Assembly (NCBI GenBank): GCA_020831535.1
Contig: JAFIGF010000222.1
Span: 1 to 40,000, forward strand
Source of the DNA: Opitutales bacterium
GTDB lineage: Bacteria > Verrucomicrobiota > Verrucomicrobiia > Opitutales > T3Sed10-336
Length of the DNA stretch: 40,000 nucleotides
Reading direction: 5' to 3'
Shown here in pieces: positions 1-7,850 of this stretch (position 1 is its first letter; every line of letters begins with the position of its first letter). The notes below the pieces were generated by a model. The model worked only from the letters and a program-made list of their open reading frames with translations. It made no database searches and was not told where the DNA came from. A program made the position numbers and the translations under genes.

Positions 1-93
1 AAGAATCGCTTCACGACGTTCCTTGGGCATGCGGACCCGCCCCAGCACGTCGGTTTTTAAAATCAGGCTTTCTTCGTTCGTCGTAGATGTCAT
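1..93 (-). CDS. N-terminal fragment of an IS66-type accessory (orfA-like) protein, cut by window edge
   Basis: Reading leftwards from an ATG at 93-91 there is an uninterrupted frame of 31 codons to the window edge. The product begins MTSTTNEESLILKTDVLGRV and continues RMPKERREAIL. A short polar start followed by a LxRVRxxxxRREALL-type segment resembles the small helix-turn-helix accessory proteins of IS66-family elements common in Verrucomicrobiota, which act with the IS66 transposase. Only the extreme N-terminus is visible, so the family assignment is an inference from the pattern. No terminal inverted repeat of the element was recognised in the bases to the right. Confidence 0.45.
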   Translation of the reverse strand, partial: MTSTTNEESLILKTDVLGRVRMPKERREAIL

Positions 94-163
94 AGCCCAT
101 CAGACTACGACACTTACGATCTCTTTGCAGAGTTCAACCCAACGGTGCTTGGCATGACGCTTA

Positions 164-402
164 CGGCCGCCCTGTTCTGTCGGTTTTTTATATTACGCCT
201 ACTCCTACTCTTAATCGTAATCGTAATCCCCCCCTCTCTCCTCTGATGCCCCCCTCCTGGTTGGCCGGGGGGTCACTTTTTCCTCAAGATCCCACGAGGA
301 GGATATTGTTCTTCAATTTTGAACCTTACTTTTCGATTCGGATTAGGAGTACGATTACGATTAGGATTACGATTAGGAGTAGAGCACCACTTATTCATCC
401 CC
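164..402. repeat. Unit 1 of a 239-bp tandem repeat with inverted GATTACGATTAGG-type arms
   Basis: The unit starts at a CGGCCGCCC motif and matches the following unit with a period of 239 bp. It contains a left arm (about 196-228, CCTACTCCTACTC then AATCGTAATCGTAATCC) and a right arm (about 340-382, built from GGATTAGGAGTACGATTACG). The right arm is close to the reverse complement of the left arm, so the unit can fold into a long imperfect hairpin around a central segment of roughly 110 bp. A C-rich run and then TCACTTTTTCCTCAAGATCC lie in the centre. Short open frames here translate to low-complexity R/I/T strings and are not counted as genes. Confidence 0.75.
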
Positions 403-613
403 CGGCCGCCCGGGTTTGTCGGTTTTTTATATTACGCCTACTCCTACTCCTGCTCGTAATCTTACTCGTAATCCCCCCTCTCTCCTTTGATGCCCCCCCT
501 CTCTAATTGGACGAGGATCACTTTTTCCTCAAGATCCCACGATGAGGATATTGTTCTTCAACTTTGAACCTTACTTTTCGAGGGGGATTAGGAGTACGAT
601 TACGATTACGAGG
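403..613. repeat. Unit 2 of the 239-bp tandem repeat, truncated at its right end
   Basis: This is the second copy of the unit at 164-402. It shares GGTTTTTTATATTACGCCTA, the C-rich run, TTTTTCCTCAAGATCCCACG and the segment around TATTGTTCTTCAA. The left arm is at about 435-473 and the right arm at about 585-613. Similarity ends inside the right arm near 610, where the sequence runs into unique DNA. Copies differ by scattered substitutions and small indels, so the duplication is not very recent. Confidence 0.7.
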
Positions 614-804
614 ATTTTGGGGTTGTTGTTTGCCAAGCTGGGGAGAAACCGTTTTCTCCGGCAATGTTGCCTGTCCAATGCTTTTCTGTTCATAAACCCA
701 CCTCCCGTAACTCCAAGAGTGTTGGTGGAAGCCTTGGCCAAGAAGGAGGGAACGGGTTTGAGGTGTTTTACACTATGTTTCAGGCGATCTCTTGCCCAAT
801 CCTT
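614..804. other. Non-coding stretch between the repeats and the parS-like sites
   Basis: No convincing gene is present. Open frames crossing it on both strands have no recognisable protein pattern and run through the repeats or palindromes on either side. Together with the repeats and palindromes it forms a gene-free block from 94 to 890. Confidence 0.5.
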
Positions 805-806
805 AA

Positions 807-822
807 TGTTCCACGTGGAACA
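807..822. other. parS: parS-like centromere site 1
   Basis: The 16-bp sequence TGTTCCACGTGGAACA is a perfect palindrome. It is identical to a parS variant known from chromosomal ParABS systems (consensus TGTTTCACGTGAAACA with C/G variants), where ParB binds and spreads to load SMC and direct chromosome segregation. The palindrome extends by two bases on each side. A second identical core lies 67 bp to the right, which strongly favours a functional cluster over chance. No parA or parB gene is in the window. Confidence 0.8.
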
Positions 823-865
823 TTGGGCTATTTTGATTCGGCAATTTTTCGGATCTGCTTTTGGA

Positions 866-897
866 GGCATGATTGTTCCACGTGGAACAATCATGCC
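866..897. other. parS: parS-like centromere site 2 within a 32-bp perfect palindrome
   Basis: The core TGTTCCACGTGGAACA lies at 874-889 and is identical to the site at 807-822. Here the symmetry extends to a perfect 32-bp palindrome (866-897) with GGCATGAT on the left and its complement on the right. The palindrome overlaps the stop codon (891-893, TGA on the minus strand) of the leftward gene ending at 891. As RNA it would form a long hairpin, so it might also act as a transcript end, although no T-run follows. The parS reading is supported by the exact paired cores. Confidence 0.8.
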
Positions 898-1736
898 AGA
901 GGTTTTCCTTGGGTCATGGCCAGAGAATCATGCAGGCGCACGACTTGGGCGATTCGGGGATCGGCAGGCTCGGAGCCGATAGTTTCCAAATACTGAACCA
1001 CGGAAAATTCTGAGGATCGGTCATGGTACTTCTTCATCCATTCTGCGCGCTCGCGTATTCCAGAGTTTTCTCCGGGCAAGCGGGATAACGCGATACGCCA
1101 GGGTTTGGGAGAAACCCGGGCCCGAAAAATCTTCTGATTCTTGGTGAGTTGCTGGTACAGGGGGTCGGCGTCGAGCCCTTCGAAGGTCTTTGGGACGGTT
1201 TCTTCCTCCGGATCATAGGTTCGGTCGGTGAAAAGAAGCCTCAACCCGGCCTTGGTGCGATAGATCCGGGCGCTGCGTCCGGGGTTTTGGCGAAACCATT
1301 CCCGGACCATCGCCAGGGCGGGCTTCTGCCGGTCGTTTTCCCGTTGGGCTCTTCGGTGACGGGAAAAGGCCGTCAGAACAAAGTCCAAAACCCCTTTGGC
1401 TTCAATGGGCGGAAAATCGATATCCAGAAAAAAGGTCTTAGCGGTGTTAAGAACCAGGGCCCCGTAACGGTTTCGGGTCAAAACGGCATATTCCTCGTCA
1501 TCGTCATGGTAACGGTCCAGGACTTCCTCGCGGAGCGGAGTCTCGCCATAATCATAAAAGGGGTCTTTGCGTCTTTCAAAGCCTTTGGCGAAGATTTTTT
1601 GAGCCCGTTCGCGGGATACCTGACGGGCCTCTTCCTCGCTGGTGGAAGACCACCCCCAGGCAGCGATCTCCAGGGGACGCCCATAGGGGTCCTTTCCGGA
1701 GGTTTTTTCTTTGGCCCAGTATTTGGGAATATTCAT
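891..1736 (-). CDS. Hypothetical protein, possible archaeo-eukaryotic-primase-like fold
   Basis: The product is a soluble protein of 281 residues that I do not recognise with certainty. It has no signal peptide and no membrane segment. The N-terminal 80 residues are rich in charged residues (SEEEARQVSRERAQKIFAKG). A core follows with FFLDIDFP (D105 and D107), then RIYRTKAGLRLLFTDR, then RARVSPKPWRIA. A hydrophobic-D-x-D strand followed by a basic glycine-containing strand recalls the metal-binding DxD and later motif of primase-polymerase (AEP) proteins, but the usual histidine after the second motif appears replaced by arginine. The primase idea is inference only. The gene is divergent from trmB and ends inside a parS-like palindrome. 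Confidence 0.6.
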   Translation of the reverse strand: MNIPKYWAKEKTSGKDPYGRPLEIAAWGWSSTSEEEARQVSRERAQKIFAKGFERRKDPFYDYGETPLREEVLDRYHDDDEEYAVLTRNRYGALVLNTAKTFFLDIDFPPIEAKGVLDFVLTAFSRHRRAQRENDRQKPALAMVREWFRQNPGRSARIYRTKAGLRLLFTDRTYDPEEETVPKTFEGLDADPLYQQLTKNQKIFRARVSPKPWRIALSRLPGENSGIRERAEWMKKYHDRSSEFSVVQYLETIGSEPADPRIAQVVRLHDSLAMTQGKPLA

Positions 1737-1902
1737 TCTGCGGGTATAAATAAAAATCGGGGTTGGGTCAATCGTGTCAGGATCGATTTGGGGTGCGAAA
1801 GGTGCGATAGAGCAGGGGAGGGCGCTCCCACTGGGAAGCCCCGAGGATTCCCTTCAGGGTGAGCTTGTTTTTTGGCGGGGTTTTGGGTTAAACTTCTTCG
1901 CC

Positions 1903-2532
1903 ATGAAAATGAACACCATAGAACTCCCGCCACCAGTGCCAGACGAATCCGAAAGTCTGCGGCAATACCGTAAACTGCTGGAGAAGCGGGAGGCGGAGGC
2001 GGCCAAAGCGGCCAGGAGCCTGCCGGATTCCCTGCCGCTGGTCTTGGAAATCGGTTGTGGCCATGGGCATTTTCTCACTTCCGTTGCGGAGAAAGATCCG
2101 AGTCGGTATTATGTCGGGATTGATGTCGCCCAAGGGCGAATTCAACGGGCTAGAAGAAAAACCACCTTGCGGGACATCCCTAATCTTGAGTTCCACCTTG
2201 CGGATGCCCGGTTGTTTCTTTCCTTCTTAAAGCCGAAGCAATGTTCGCAAATATTCGTTCTTTTTCCCGATCCCTTTCCCAAGGAAAAACAGAAAAAGCA
2301 TAGACTGATGCAGGGGGAGTTTTTGCAGACCTGTCATAGAATTCTGAATACGGATGGATATCTTTTTTTCCGCACCGATGTGTTCGATTATTTTCAGGAA
2401 GTTTTGGCATGGATGGAGCAGAACCGTGATCTTTTTGAGCCGGTTTCTTCGGAAATTTGGCCCGCTGCGGAGACCACCGTGTTCGAAAATCGGGCCCAAA
2501 AAGTCCATTCACAAGTTTTTCGCCGAAAGTAA
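1903..2532 (+). CDS. trmB: tRNA (guanine-N7-)-methyltransferase
   Basis: The enzyme transfers a methyl group from S-adenosylmethionine to N7 of G46 in the variable loop of tRNAs. The 209-residue product has the Rossmann SAM-binding motif EIGCGHGHF (about 49-57), an acidic residue after the second strand (VGIDVAQ), and the TrmB signature FPDPFPKEKQKKHR (about 121-134), all in the normal order and at normal length. The frame is open upstream to 1774, but the ATG at 1903 was chosen because family proteins begin near this point and the upstream extension is low-complexity. It is the first gene of a divergent pair. A hairpin with a T-run lies downstream at 2612-2634. Confidence 0.93.
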   Translation: MKMNTIELPPPVPDESESLRQYRKLLEKREAEAAKAARSLPDSLPLVLEIGCGHGHFLTSVAEKDPSRYYVGIDVAQGRIQRARRKTTLRDIPNLEFHLADARLFLSFLKPKQCSQIFVLFPDPFPKEKQKKHRLMQGEFLQTCHRILNTDGYLFFRTDVFDYFQEVLAWMEQNRDLFEPVSSEIWPAAETTVFENRAQKVHSQVFRRK

Positions 2533-2611
2533 AAAATAATTAAAACCAAAAAGCTCTATTTTTTCCTCTTTCTGACCCATGGGGCGGGGGCGCTTCAAAT
2601 TTTTAATTCTC

Positions 2612-2634
2612 AGCCCTTTCGGGAAGGGTTTTTT
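2612..2634 (+). terminator. Rho-independent terminator after trmB
   Basis: CCCTT (2614-2618) pairs with AAGGG (2624-2628) around a five-base TCGGG loop and is followed immediately by six T residues. It lies about 80 bp after the trmB stop codon and before the secreted hydrolase gene, on the plus strand. The stem is short but GC-rich and well placed. Confidence 0.6.
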
Positions 2635-2645
2635 CGGTCTGTTTG

Positions 2646-2672
2646 GTTTTGTAAGATGTTGTACAACAAAAC
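2646..2672. promoter_or_regulatory. Palindromic element upstream of the glycoside hydrolase gene
   Basis: GTTTTGT (2646-2652) is repeated inverted as ACAAAAC (2666-2672), and a 10-bp palindrome GTTGTACAAC lies inside. The symmetric element is about 100 bp ahead of the ATG at 2772 and would suit a dimeric repressor or activator. No protein partner can be named. Confidence 0.3.
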
Positions 2673-2771
2673 TATCGCACGACAGGTCGAGCGTTTCCCC
2701 AAAAGCAGGTTTTTCCCCTCATTCGGAACCGAATCTTTTTAAAAGGCTCTAAGGTACTCTAGGTTATTATT

Positions 2772-4715
2772 ATGAGAAAATTCTTCCCTATTATTCTTTG
2801 TGCCGGTTTTTGGATGGGTCAGCTAAGTGGCCAGGAAATTCATCTGAGCGGAAACTTTTTGGAGGTCAATGGACAAACCGAAATTCCCAAGGCGGTTTTC
2901 GGGGTTCATGCGACTTCCCTTGGTGAATCTCTTCGGGAAAAGTGGGGGGTGGAAATGGTTCGGAGCCTTCGGGTTTCGCCAAATGGGAAACCATTGCAAA
3001 CAGGGGAGGGGAGACGGCCCCATGGTTTGTCTTCGATCATCGAATGTTGGTATGATCGTTATCAACCTGCCTTGCCTTTGCAAAATCCCGGCTCGTGGGA
3101 AAGGGATTTTCGGGAAAGGCTGCGTGCGTGGAGTCAAAATGTGGCGTCGGTGGAGACCCCGGTTCTTTTTGAGTTCTGGAACGAACCTTATTTGAATTGG
3201 GCCTCCCGGCCGGGAGTCAATTTCGATGGACGGTTTTATTCCGACAAAAACCGTGAGGTTGGGGCGCAGGTTTATGATAGGGAAGGGAATCCCGTTGAGG
3301 GTTTGGTGTGGGAGAAAGTTCTTCGAGCCGTGGACCAAGGTGGAAATCCCCATTATCTGGCCTCCCGTTATGTGCCTGACCGGATCGAGGGACGGGAGCC
3401 AGTGGCCGGCAATACCTTTGACTTCCGGGGTCGGGAGATGGAGCTTGCGGAATTCTGGTGGGCCCGGGATACCCAACAACCATCCTGGTGGTCCGGACCT
3501 TGGAACCGCAAACTCTATCACCAAATGCTCGAAGTTCTGGTGGAGGAATGGGAAGAGTTGAAGCCGGAGGCTAAGCTTTTGGTGGGGTGGGATTTCCATT
3601 TGCACCAGGATGGATGGAGGGCCTGGGATCTTCTGCACCGGCCGCTTTTGGAACAGTTCGGTGACCGTATCGATGGGATTACGGAGCACCACTATGGGAC
3701 CGATACCCGTTTGGTGGTAGGGAGTTACGAAGTTGCTGACGCCTTTACTCAGGCTACCCATGGGCGGTCCATGCGGGTTTACAATACCGAGACCGGTGGG
3801 TTTTTGGACCCCGAGCAGCCCACCCCCCATGCGCAGCCCCGGTACCATGCTTCGACCCCGGAAGAGTTTTGGGGGACGATGACCTACGGCCTTCGTGACA
3901 TTCTTCATGCGTTGGAAGTTTCGCCCGATAAAATAGGTTCCCGAGCAGCCCATGCGGCCCATCGCAGTGGGGAACGCTATACCTTGCAATTTTTGCGGGA
4001 CCTGCGTGGCCGGCTTCTGGAAGTGCAGGGGGAGGACTCCCGGTTGTGGACCGTGGCGGCCTACGATGCCTCCCGATCCCAGGTGGTTGTGGTCGCGTTC
4101 AATGATAACGCCCGTGGGGAGAGTTCCGGAAACCTCCGTTTCCAGCTTCCGCCGGGACTTACGGTCAAGGGGATCGAAAAGGTCAAGCCGGAGCAGGTGG
4201 ATGGAGAAATTCACATTTCTTCCCAGGTGCTTAGCGTTTCTGAGCCGACGTCGGAGTGGGTCGGTGAGTATCAAATCGGTCCCCGGCAAGCCGCCAAATG
4301 GGTGATTTCGGTGGAAGGGGAGGGGCCCTCTCCGGAAGCCCGGCGGGTGGTGCGGCAACAAACCTACTACCCCGAGGTCCGGCTCTCTCTGCCGCCGGGG
4401 AAAACGCTTTCCTGGGAGGTCCCGTGGCCGGAATCCTTCGAGAATTCAGACGCTTTGCACCGGCAATCTTTGCGCTGGGTTCAATGGGGCGGGAATAGAG
4501 ATACCATTTCGGTATCTATTGATGGGGATGAACTCAATCCGCCTTTATACAACCCCGGGGGCGTGGCCACCAGGTCCTGGGACAGGGCCGAAAGGGTAGA
4601 CTCGGAGAGCCAAACCCGCGTGGAGATCGGAGTCGATCCCGAACGGGAACGAAACTTTTCCCTTCTCGCCCTAAGCCTGGTCCGGGAGTGGATCGTTCCG
4701 GAATCGGAAAGGTAG
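2772..4715 (+). CDS. Secreted glycoside hydrolase of clan GH-A type
   Basis: The 647-residue product starts with a signal peptide (MRKFF, then a hydrophobic stretch, with likely cleavage near residue 20, LSG/QE). The catalytic TIM barrel carries FEFWNEPY with the probable acid/base E138, TEHHYGTD near 304-311, and RVYNTETGGF with the probable nucleophile E340. NEP plus a later strand-end glutamate is the clan GH-A pattern seen in GH39, GH86 and related families. From about 410 onward a beta-rich C-terminal part follows. The exact family and substrate (for example a marine polysaccharide such as agar or porphyran) cannot be fixed by eye. It stands alone, without transporter or regulator genes. 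Confidence 0.7.
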   Translation: MRKFFPIILCAGFWMGQLSGQEIHLSGNFLEVNGQTEIPKAVFGVHATSLGESLREKWGVEMVRSLRVSPNGKPLQTGEGRRPHGLSSIIECWYDRYQPALPLQNPGSWERDFRERLRAWSQNVASVETPVLFEFWNEPYLNWASRPGVNFDGRFYSDKNREVGAQVYDREGNPVEGLVWEKVLRAVDQGGNPHYLASRYVPDRIEGREPVAGNTFDFRGREMELAEFWWARDTQQPSWWSGPWNRKLYHQMLEVLVEEWEELKPEAKLLVGWDFHLHQDGWRAWDLLHRPLLEQFGDRIDGITEHHYGTDTRLVVGSYEVADAFTQATHGRSMRVYNTETGGFLDPEQPTPHAQPRYHASTPEEFWGTMTYGLRDILHALEVSPDKIGSRAAHAAHRSGERYTLQFLRDLRGRLLEVQGEDSRLWTVAAYDASRSQVVVVAFNDNARGESSGNLRFQLPPGLTVKGIEKVKPEQVDGEIHISSQVLSVSEPTSEWVGEYQIGPRQAAKWVISVEGEGPSPEARRVVRQQTYYPEVRLSLPPGKTLSWEVPWPESFENSDALHRQSLRWVQWGGNRDTISVSIDGDELNPPLYNPGGVATRSWDRAERVDSESQTRVEIGVDPERERNFSLLALSLVREWIVPESER

Positions 4716-4717
4716 AT

Positions 4718-4766
4718 TTGGAGGGACGAGTTCCACCTCGTCCGCCGAATGGTTGTTTGAGGTTCG
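4718..4766. repeat. REP-like extragenic repeat, copy A (49 bp)
   Basis: The sequence begins TTGGAGGGACGAGTTCC and ends GGTTGTTTGAGGTTCG. GGACGAG and CTCGTCC form a 7-bp stem. An equally long copy with four differences is at 10288-10336. It sits just after the hydrolase stop codon, between convergent genes, where REP-type elements usually occur. Confidence 0.75.
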
Positions 4767-4801
4767 TTCCTTTTCAGGCTTCGCGCTTCCTGATCCTTCT
4801 T

Positions 4802-7765
4802 TTAGTCTCTTTGAAGGAGGCGGTTGGTGGCGGCGTTAAGGAAGGTTCGCCACATGGGACGGGGATCGGGCTCGCCCACGGTGCCGCCGATTTCGAGACG
4901 GCGGTTCAGGGGACGGAAATTTTCCACCGGGGTGGCGGTGCCTTCAGGTTTGAGTAAGTTGAGTTCGGCAAAAACGCCGCTCAAAGTTGGGCCGACGGCC
5001 AAATCAAAGGACAGGTTCAGAGGCATTTGCCAGAAGGCCTTTCCTTCCTCATAAGGAACACTGCCCCGGCCTTCGAGGAAAAGATCCTGGTTTCGCAGGA
5101 CCAAACGGGAAAGTTCAATGGAGAGGTCTTGGGCGCGTTCAGCTTGCAAGGAAAGTTCGTCGATTTCCAAACGTTGAAAATACGAGGCGAGGGTGCTGAC
5201 CGTTTCCAGATCCCGTCGTCCGGTGAGCAGGCCTCCGATTTGTCCCACCGTGCCCAGGGTATCAAGGGTCCCACTGGCCCGATCACGGCCGAAGGCTCGT
5301 ACGATGACATCGCGGGCTTCGAGGGAAAACTCTCCGGTGGCTTGGTCGGCAAGAAAGGAAAGATTTGGACCTTCCGCTTTCGTTGCGGCTTGTATTGTCA
5401 GCAAGCCTTCCAGCAGGGGCGTACGATCGGGTTCTCTTTGGCGGGACCAGGTATCGAAGGAGAAGTCCGGCAAGGTAAAGTTTCCTTCGAGAGCATAGGG
5501 CAGGCTTTCGATTTCCGAGCGGAAGAGCAAATGCCCTGTCGCTTCGGCGGTCGTACCGGCGACCTCGGTGCGAAAGGCGGCTAAATGGGCTTCGTTTTCC
5601 TCGATCCTGGCGTGAGCGAAAAGGTTCTCCAAGTCCGGTCCACCCCAACCGCTGACTTTGCCTAGAGCGATTTTCACATCGGCCTGCCAGGGTGACCAGA
5701 TTGGGGCTTCGTCTGGTTCAGGGGAGGGCTCGGGCGCTTCGTAATCGGGGTTGGTAAAGGCTTTGGCCAAAAACTGGAGCGGTTGTGCGGTCAATTCCTC
5801 GCCTTCCAAAGTGGCCTCAATCCTTGGGGAAGGGGTCATGGCCAGAGTGCCATCGAAGGCCAACTCGGAGCGCAGATCGCCGGAGAGGAGATGGAGGGGG
5901 AATTGAAAGGAGAAGGCCTCGTCACTTGCTTGTATTGCAAACGCACTTTCGAGACTGATCGCTTCCAGAGTTTCTCGTCCCTGCCGCAGGGCCAAGTCGG
6001 TTAGGGACATACGCATCTCTCCATCCATCCTTTCCCCGGTTCCACGTAATTGCAGGCTCCCTTGGCCTTGTCCCCGCCGCAAATTGCGAAAAGGCTCTCC
6101 CCATGGCTGGGCCAGGGTTCGAGGCAAATCCAGCGTCCATTCCAGTGTGCCCTGAAGTTCTCCGTCCGCTTCCGGGGGAAGAAGGACCTTGGCCTCGGAC
6201 TGCACCAGGGCGTGGTCTCCTTCCCAAAGCCCCAGCGCTTTCCAGCCGACCTGCCAACCCGCCGGGGTGCCCTGAAAGAGGGGAGCGGCGATAAGCACAA
6301 CATCTTCGAGGAATTTTTCGTCTTCCAGCGAGGTCAGAAGGACCACATGGACCCGCAGCGGGGAGAGCGTTTGAAGGGCGTAAAAACCTTCGGCATGTTC
6401 CAGCGAGAATTCCCCGTCCACCTCTCCGAGGGCCAGGTCGAAATCCGGAAGAAAGGCATTCAGGAGAGGTCCGGGAAGGTCTATAATCTCCAGCGAAAAA
6501 ACAGGCTCTTCCGGATTGGTAAGGATGGGCGAGAAGTCCTCAGGATTGATACCGAAGGGCTGGTGCGCAGTGGCTTTGAGGAAAGACTTTTCCAAAAGGG
6601 GGTCATCGAGAAGGAGGTGAAAGGCTTCGACTCTGTTGGCCCCGGCGGAGGCCTGAAATTTTCCGGCGGAATCGAGGCGCAATTGCGGCGAAGCTTCGAA
6701 CCTGGGATCGAGGTTGGGCAATTCTGAAGCCGCCACTTGCAGGCGGTAAATGAGTTCAGTGTGGTCGGCTTGCGGTTCGAAATTCAAGGTGCCCTCACCA
6801 TCGGCGAGGATTTCGCTTCCCTGTAACCAGGGGCGGAGAAGTTCTCCGGTTTGGGCCGAATGAAAAGCCAGCTGCCAGTTCGATTGGAACTGACGGCTTT
6901 CCTGACTGTAGTTTCCCGCAAGATTGGCGAGTTCACGGAACTCTGTGTCGGCGAGGGAATGGCTTAGATAGGTGAGATAGGTTTCCTCTTTTTTCTCGGG
7001 GGAGTAGTTTATCGCCGCATGGGCTTCCAGATGGTGGGTTTCGGTTCCTTCTTCCAGTGCGAGGACAATGGTGGTCGGCACGTCGATTTGGAAGGAAGTC
7101 AATTTGCGCTGTCCGTCAAAAATCAAAGCCAGACTTGGCTCGGCGGAAATCTCCCGAAAAAAGGTCCCCTTTTTATCGCTGCGGTATTCGGCGGAAAATT
7201 GCAGGGAAAGCTTCTCGGCCGAGGAAAGATTTTCGCTGGAAGCAGCGAAAGAAAATTCCTCCTCTTCTCCGGGGAGGAGAATGCGTCCACTAAAGCGCAG
7301 AGTTTCGATGGAAAATTCCGGCCAGGCGGGGAGGGCGGTTAGAATCCCGTCGAAAGGCCCGGCCGTTCGGGCGGGGTCCTCCCGTGGAGGGGTTTGCGGA
7401 TCTTCCCGCGTAAGGGGTTTCTTCTCCTTGCTTGAGGCTGGGGTCCATTCCCGTAAATCCAGAAAAATACCTTCGATGGCCAATTCCCGAATCGCAAATT
7501 TGCGCGTGCGGATGGTTCTTATGAGAGGAAAATCTGCGCGGATGCGTTCGGTCTGAAAAACCGTTTCGCCTTCCTGGAAGCGAAGGTTCTCGATGGTCAG
7601 TCCACGAAACCCTAAATGGGCCTTTTCGACGGAAACCAAAGGAGGGAGCAGGCGGTTGACCAAGGCGGTCTGCAGACCGGAGCTGCTAATGATCGAAACA
7701 ACGGTAATGACAGCGAAAAGCAGGATTGCGATAAGGCCGACAAGAATGATTTTCCAAGCTTTCAT
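4802..7765 (-). CDS. Large AsmA-like envelope protein
   Basis: The 987-residue product has one N-terminal membrane segment (about residues 7-29, IILVGLIAILLFAVITVVSI) and then a very long beta-rich periplasmic region. A segment after the anchor (GLTIENLRFQ, later AIRELAIEGIFLDLREW) matches the pattern of AsmA/DUF748 proteins, which form rod-like hydrophobic grooves between inner and outer membrane and are thought to move lipids. Residues 110-140 are a charged linker (SSKEKKPLTREDPQTPPRED). The C-terminus repeats the sequence style of family members (FDLAVGPTLSGVF, then a GTVGEPDPRP motif). The gene is monocistronic and diverges from the MYG1-family gene with an 85-bp gap. Confidence 0.7.
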   Translation of the reverse strand: MKAWKIILVGLIAILLFAVITVVSIISSSGLQTALVNRLLPPLVSVEKAHLGFRGLTIENLRFQEGETVFQTERIRADFPLIRTIRTRKFAIRELAIEGIFLDLREWTPASSKEKKPLTREDPQTPPREDPARTAGPFDGILTALPAWPEFSIETLRFSGRILLPGEEEEFSFAASSENLSSAEKLSLQFSAEYRSDKKGTFFREISAEPSLALIFDGQRKLTSFQIDVPTTIVLALEEGTETHHLEAHAAINYSPEKKEETYLTYLSHSLADTEFRELANLAGNYSQESRQFQSNWQLAFHSAQTGELLRPWLQGSEILADGEGTLNFEPQADHTELIYRLQVAASELPNLDPRFEASPQLRLDSAGKFQASAGANRVEAFHLLLDDPLLEKSFLKATAHQPFGINPEDFSPILTNPEEPVFSLEIIDLPGPLLNAFLPDFDLALGEVDGEFSLEHAEGFYALQTLSPLRVHVVLLTSLEDEKFLEDVVLIAAPLFQGTPAGWQVGWKALGLWEGDHALVQSEAKVLLPPEADGELQGTLEWTLDLPRTLAQPWGEPFRNLRRGQGQGSLQLRGTGERMDGEMRMSLTDLALRQGRETLEAISLESAFAIQASDEAFSFQFPLHLLSGDLRSELAFDGTLAMTPSPRIEATLEGEELTAQPLQFLAKAFTNPDYEAPEPSPEPDEAPIWSPWQADVKIALGKVSGWGGPDLENLFAHARIEENEAHLAAFRTEVAGTTAEATGHLLFRSEIESLPYALEGNFTLPDFSFDTWSRQREPDRTPLLEGLLTIQAATKAEGPNLSFLADQATGEFSLEARDVIVRAFGRDRASGTLDTLGTVGQIGGLLTGRRDLETVSTLASYFQRLEIDELSLQAERAQDLSIELSRLVLRNQDLFLEGRGSVPYEEGKAFWQMPLNLSFDLAVGPTLSGVFAELNLLKPEGTATPVENFRPLNRRLEIGGTVGEPDPRPMWRTFLNAATNRLLQRD

Positions 7766-7850
7766 GGGAGTATTCTGGAGAGGGAGAAAAGGGGGAATCA
7801 GGATGGTCCCTTGTCAAAGGGGGTGACTTTGCGATAGGGTAACTTTTTTA

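Noticed and set aside
246-506. Open frames inside the 239-bp repeats on the plus strand
   Set aside because: They translate to low-complexity strings of R, I, T and L from the repeat words and show no protein pattern.
2823-4361. A 512-codon open frame opposite the glycoside hydrolase gene
   Set aside because: It is the shadow of a GC-rich gene: it lacks any domain, has proline/arginine-rich composition, and the plus-strand frame has a signal peptide and catalytic motifs.
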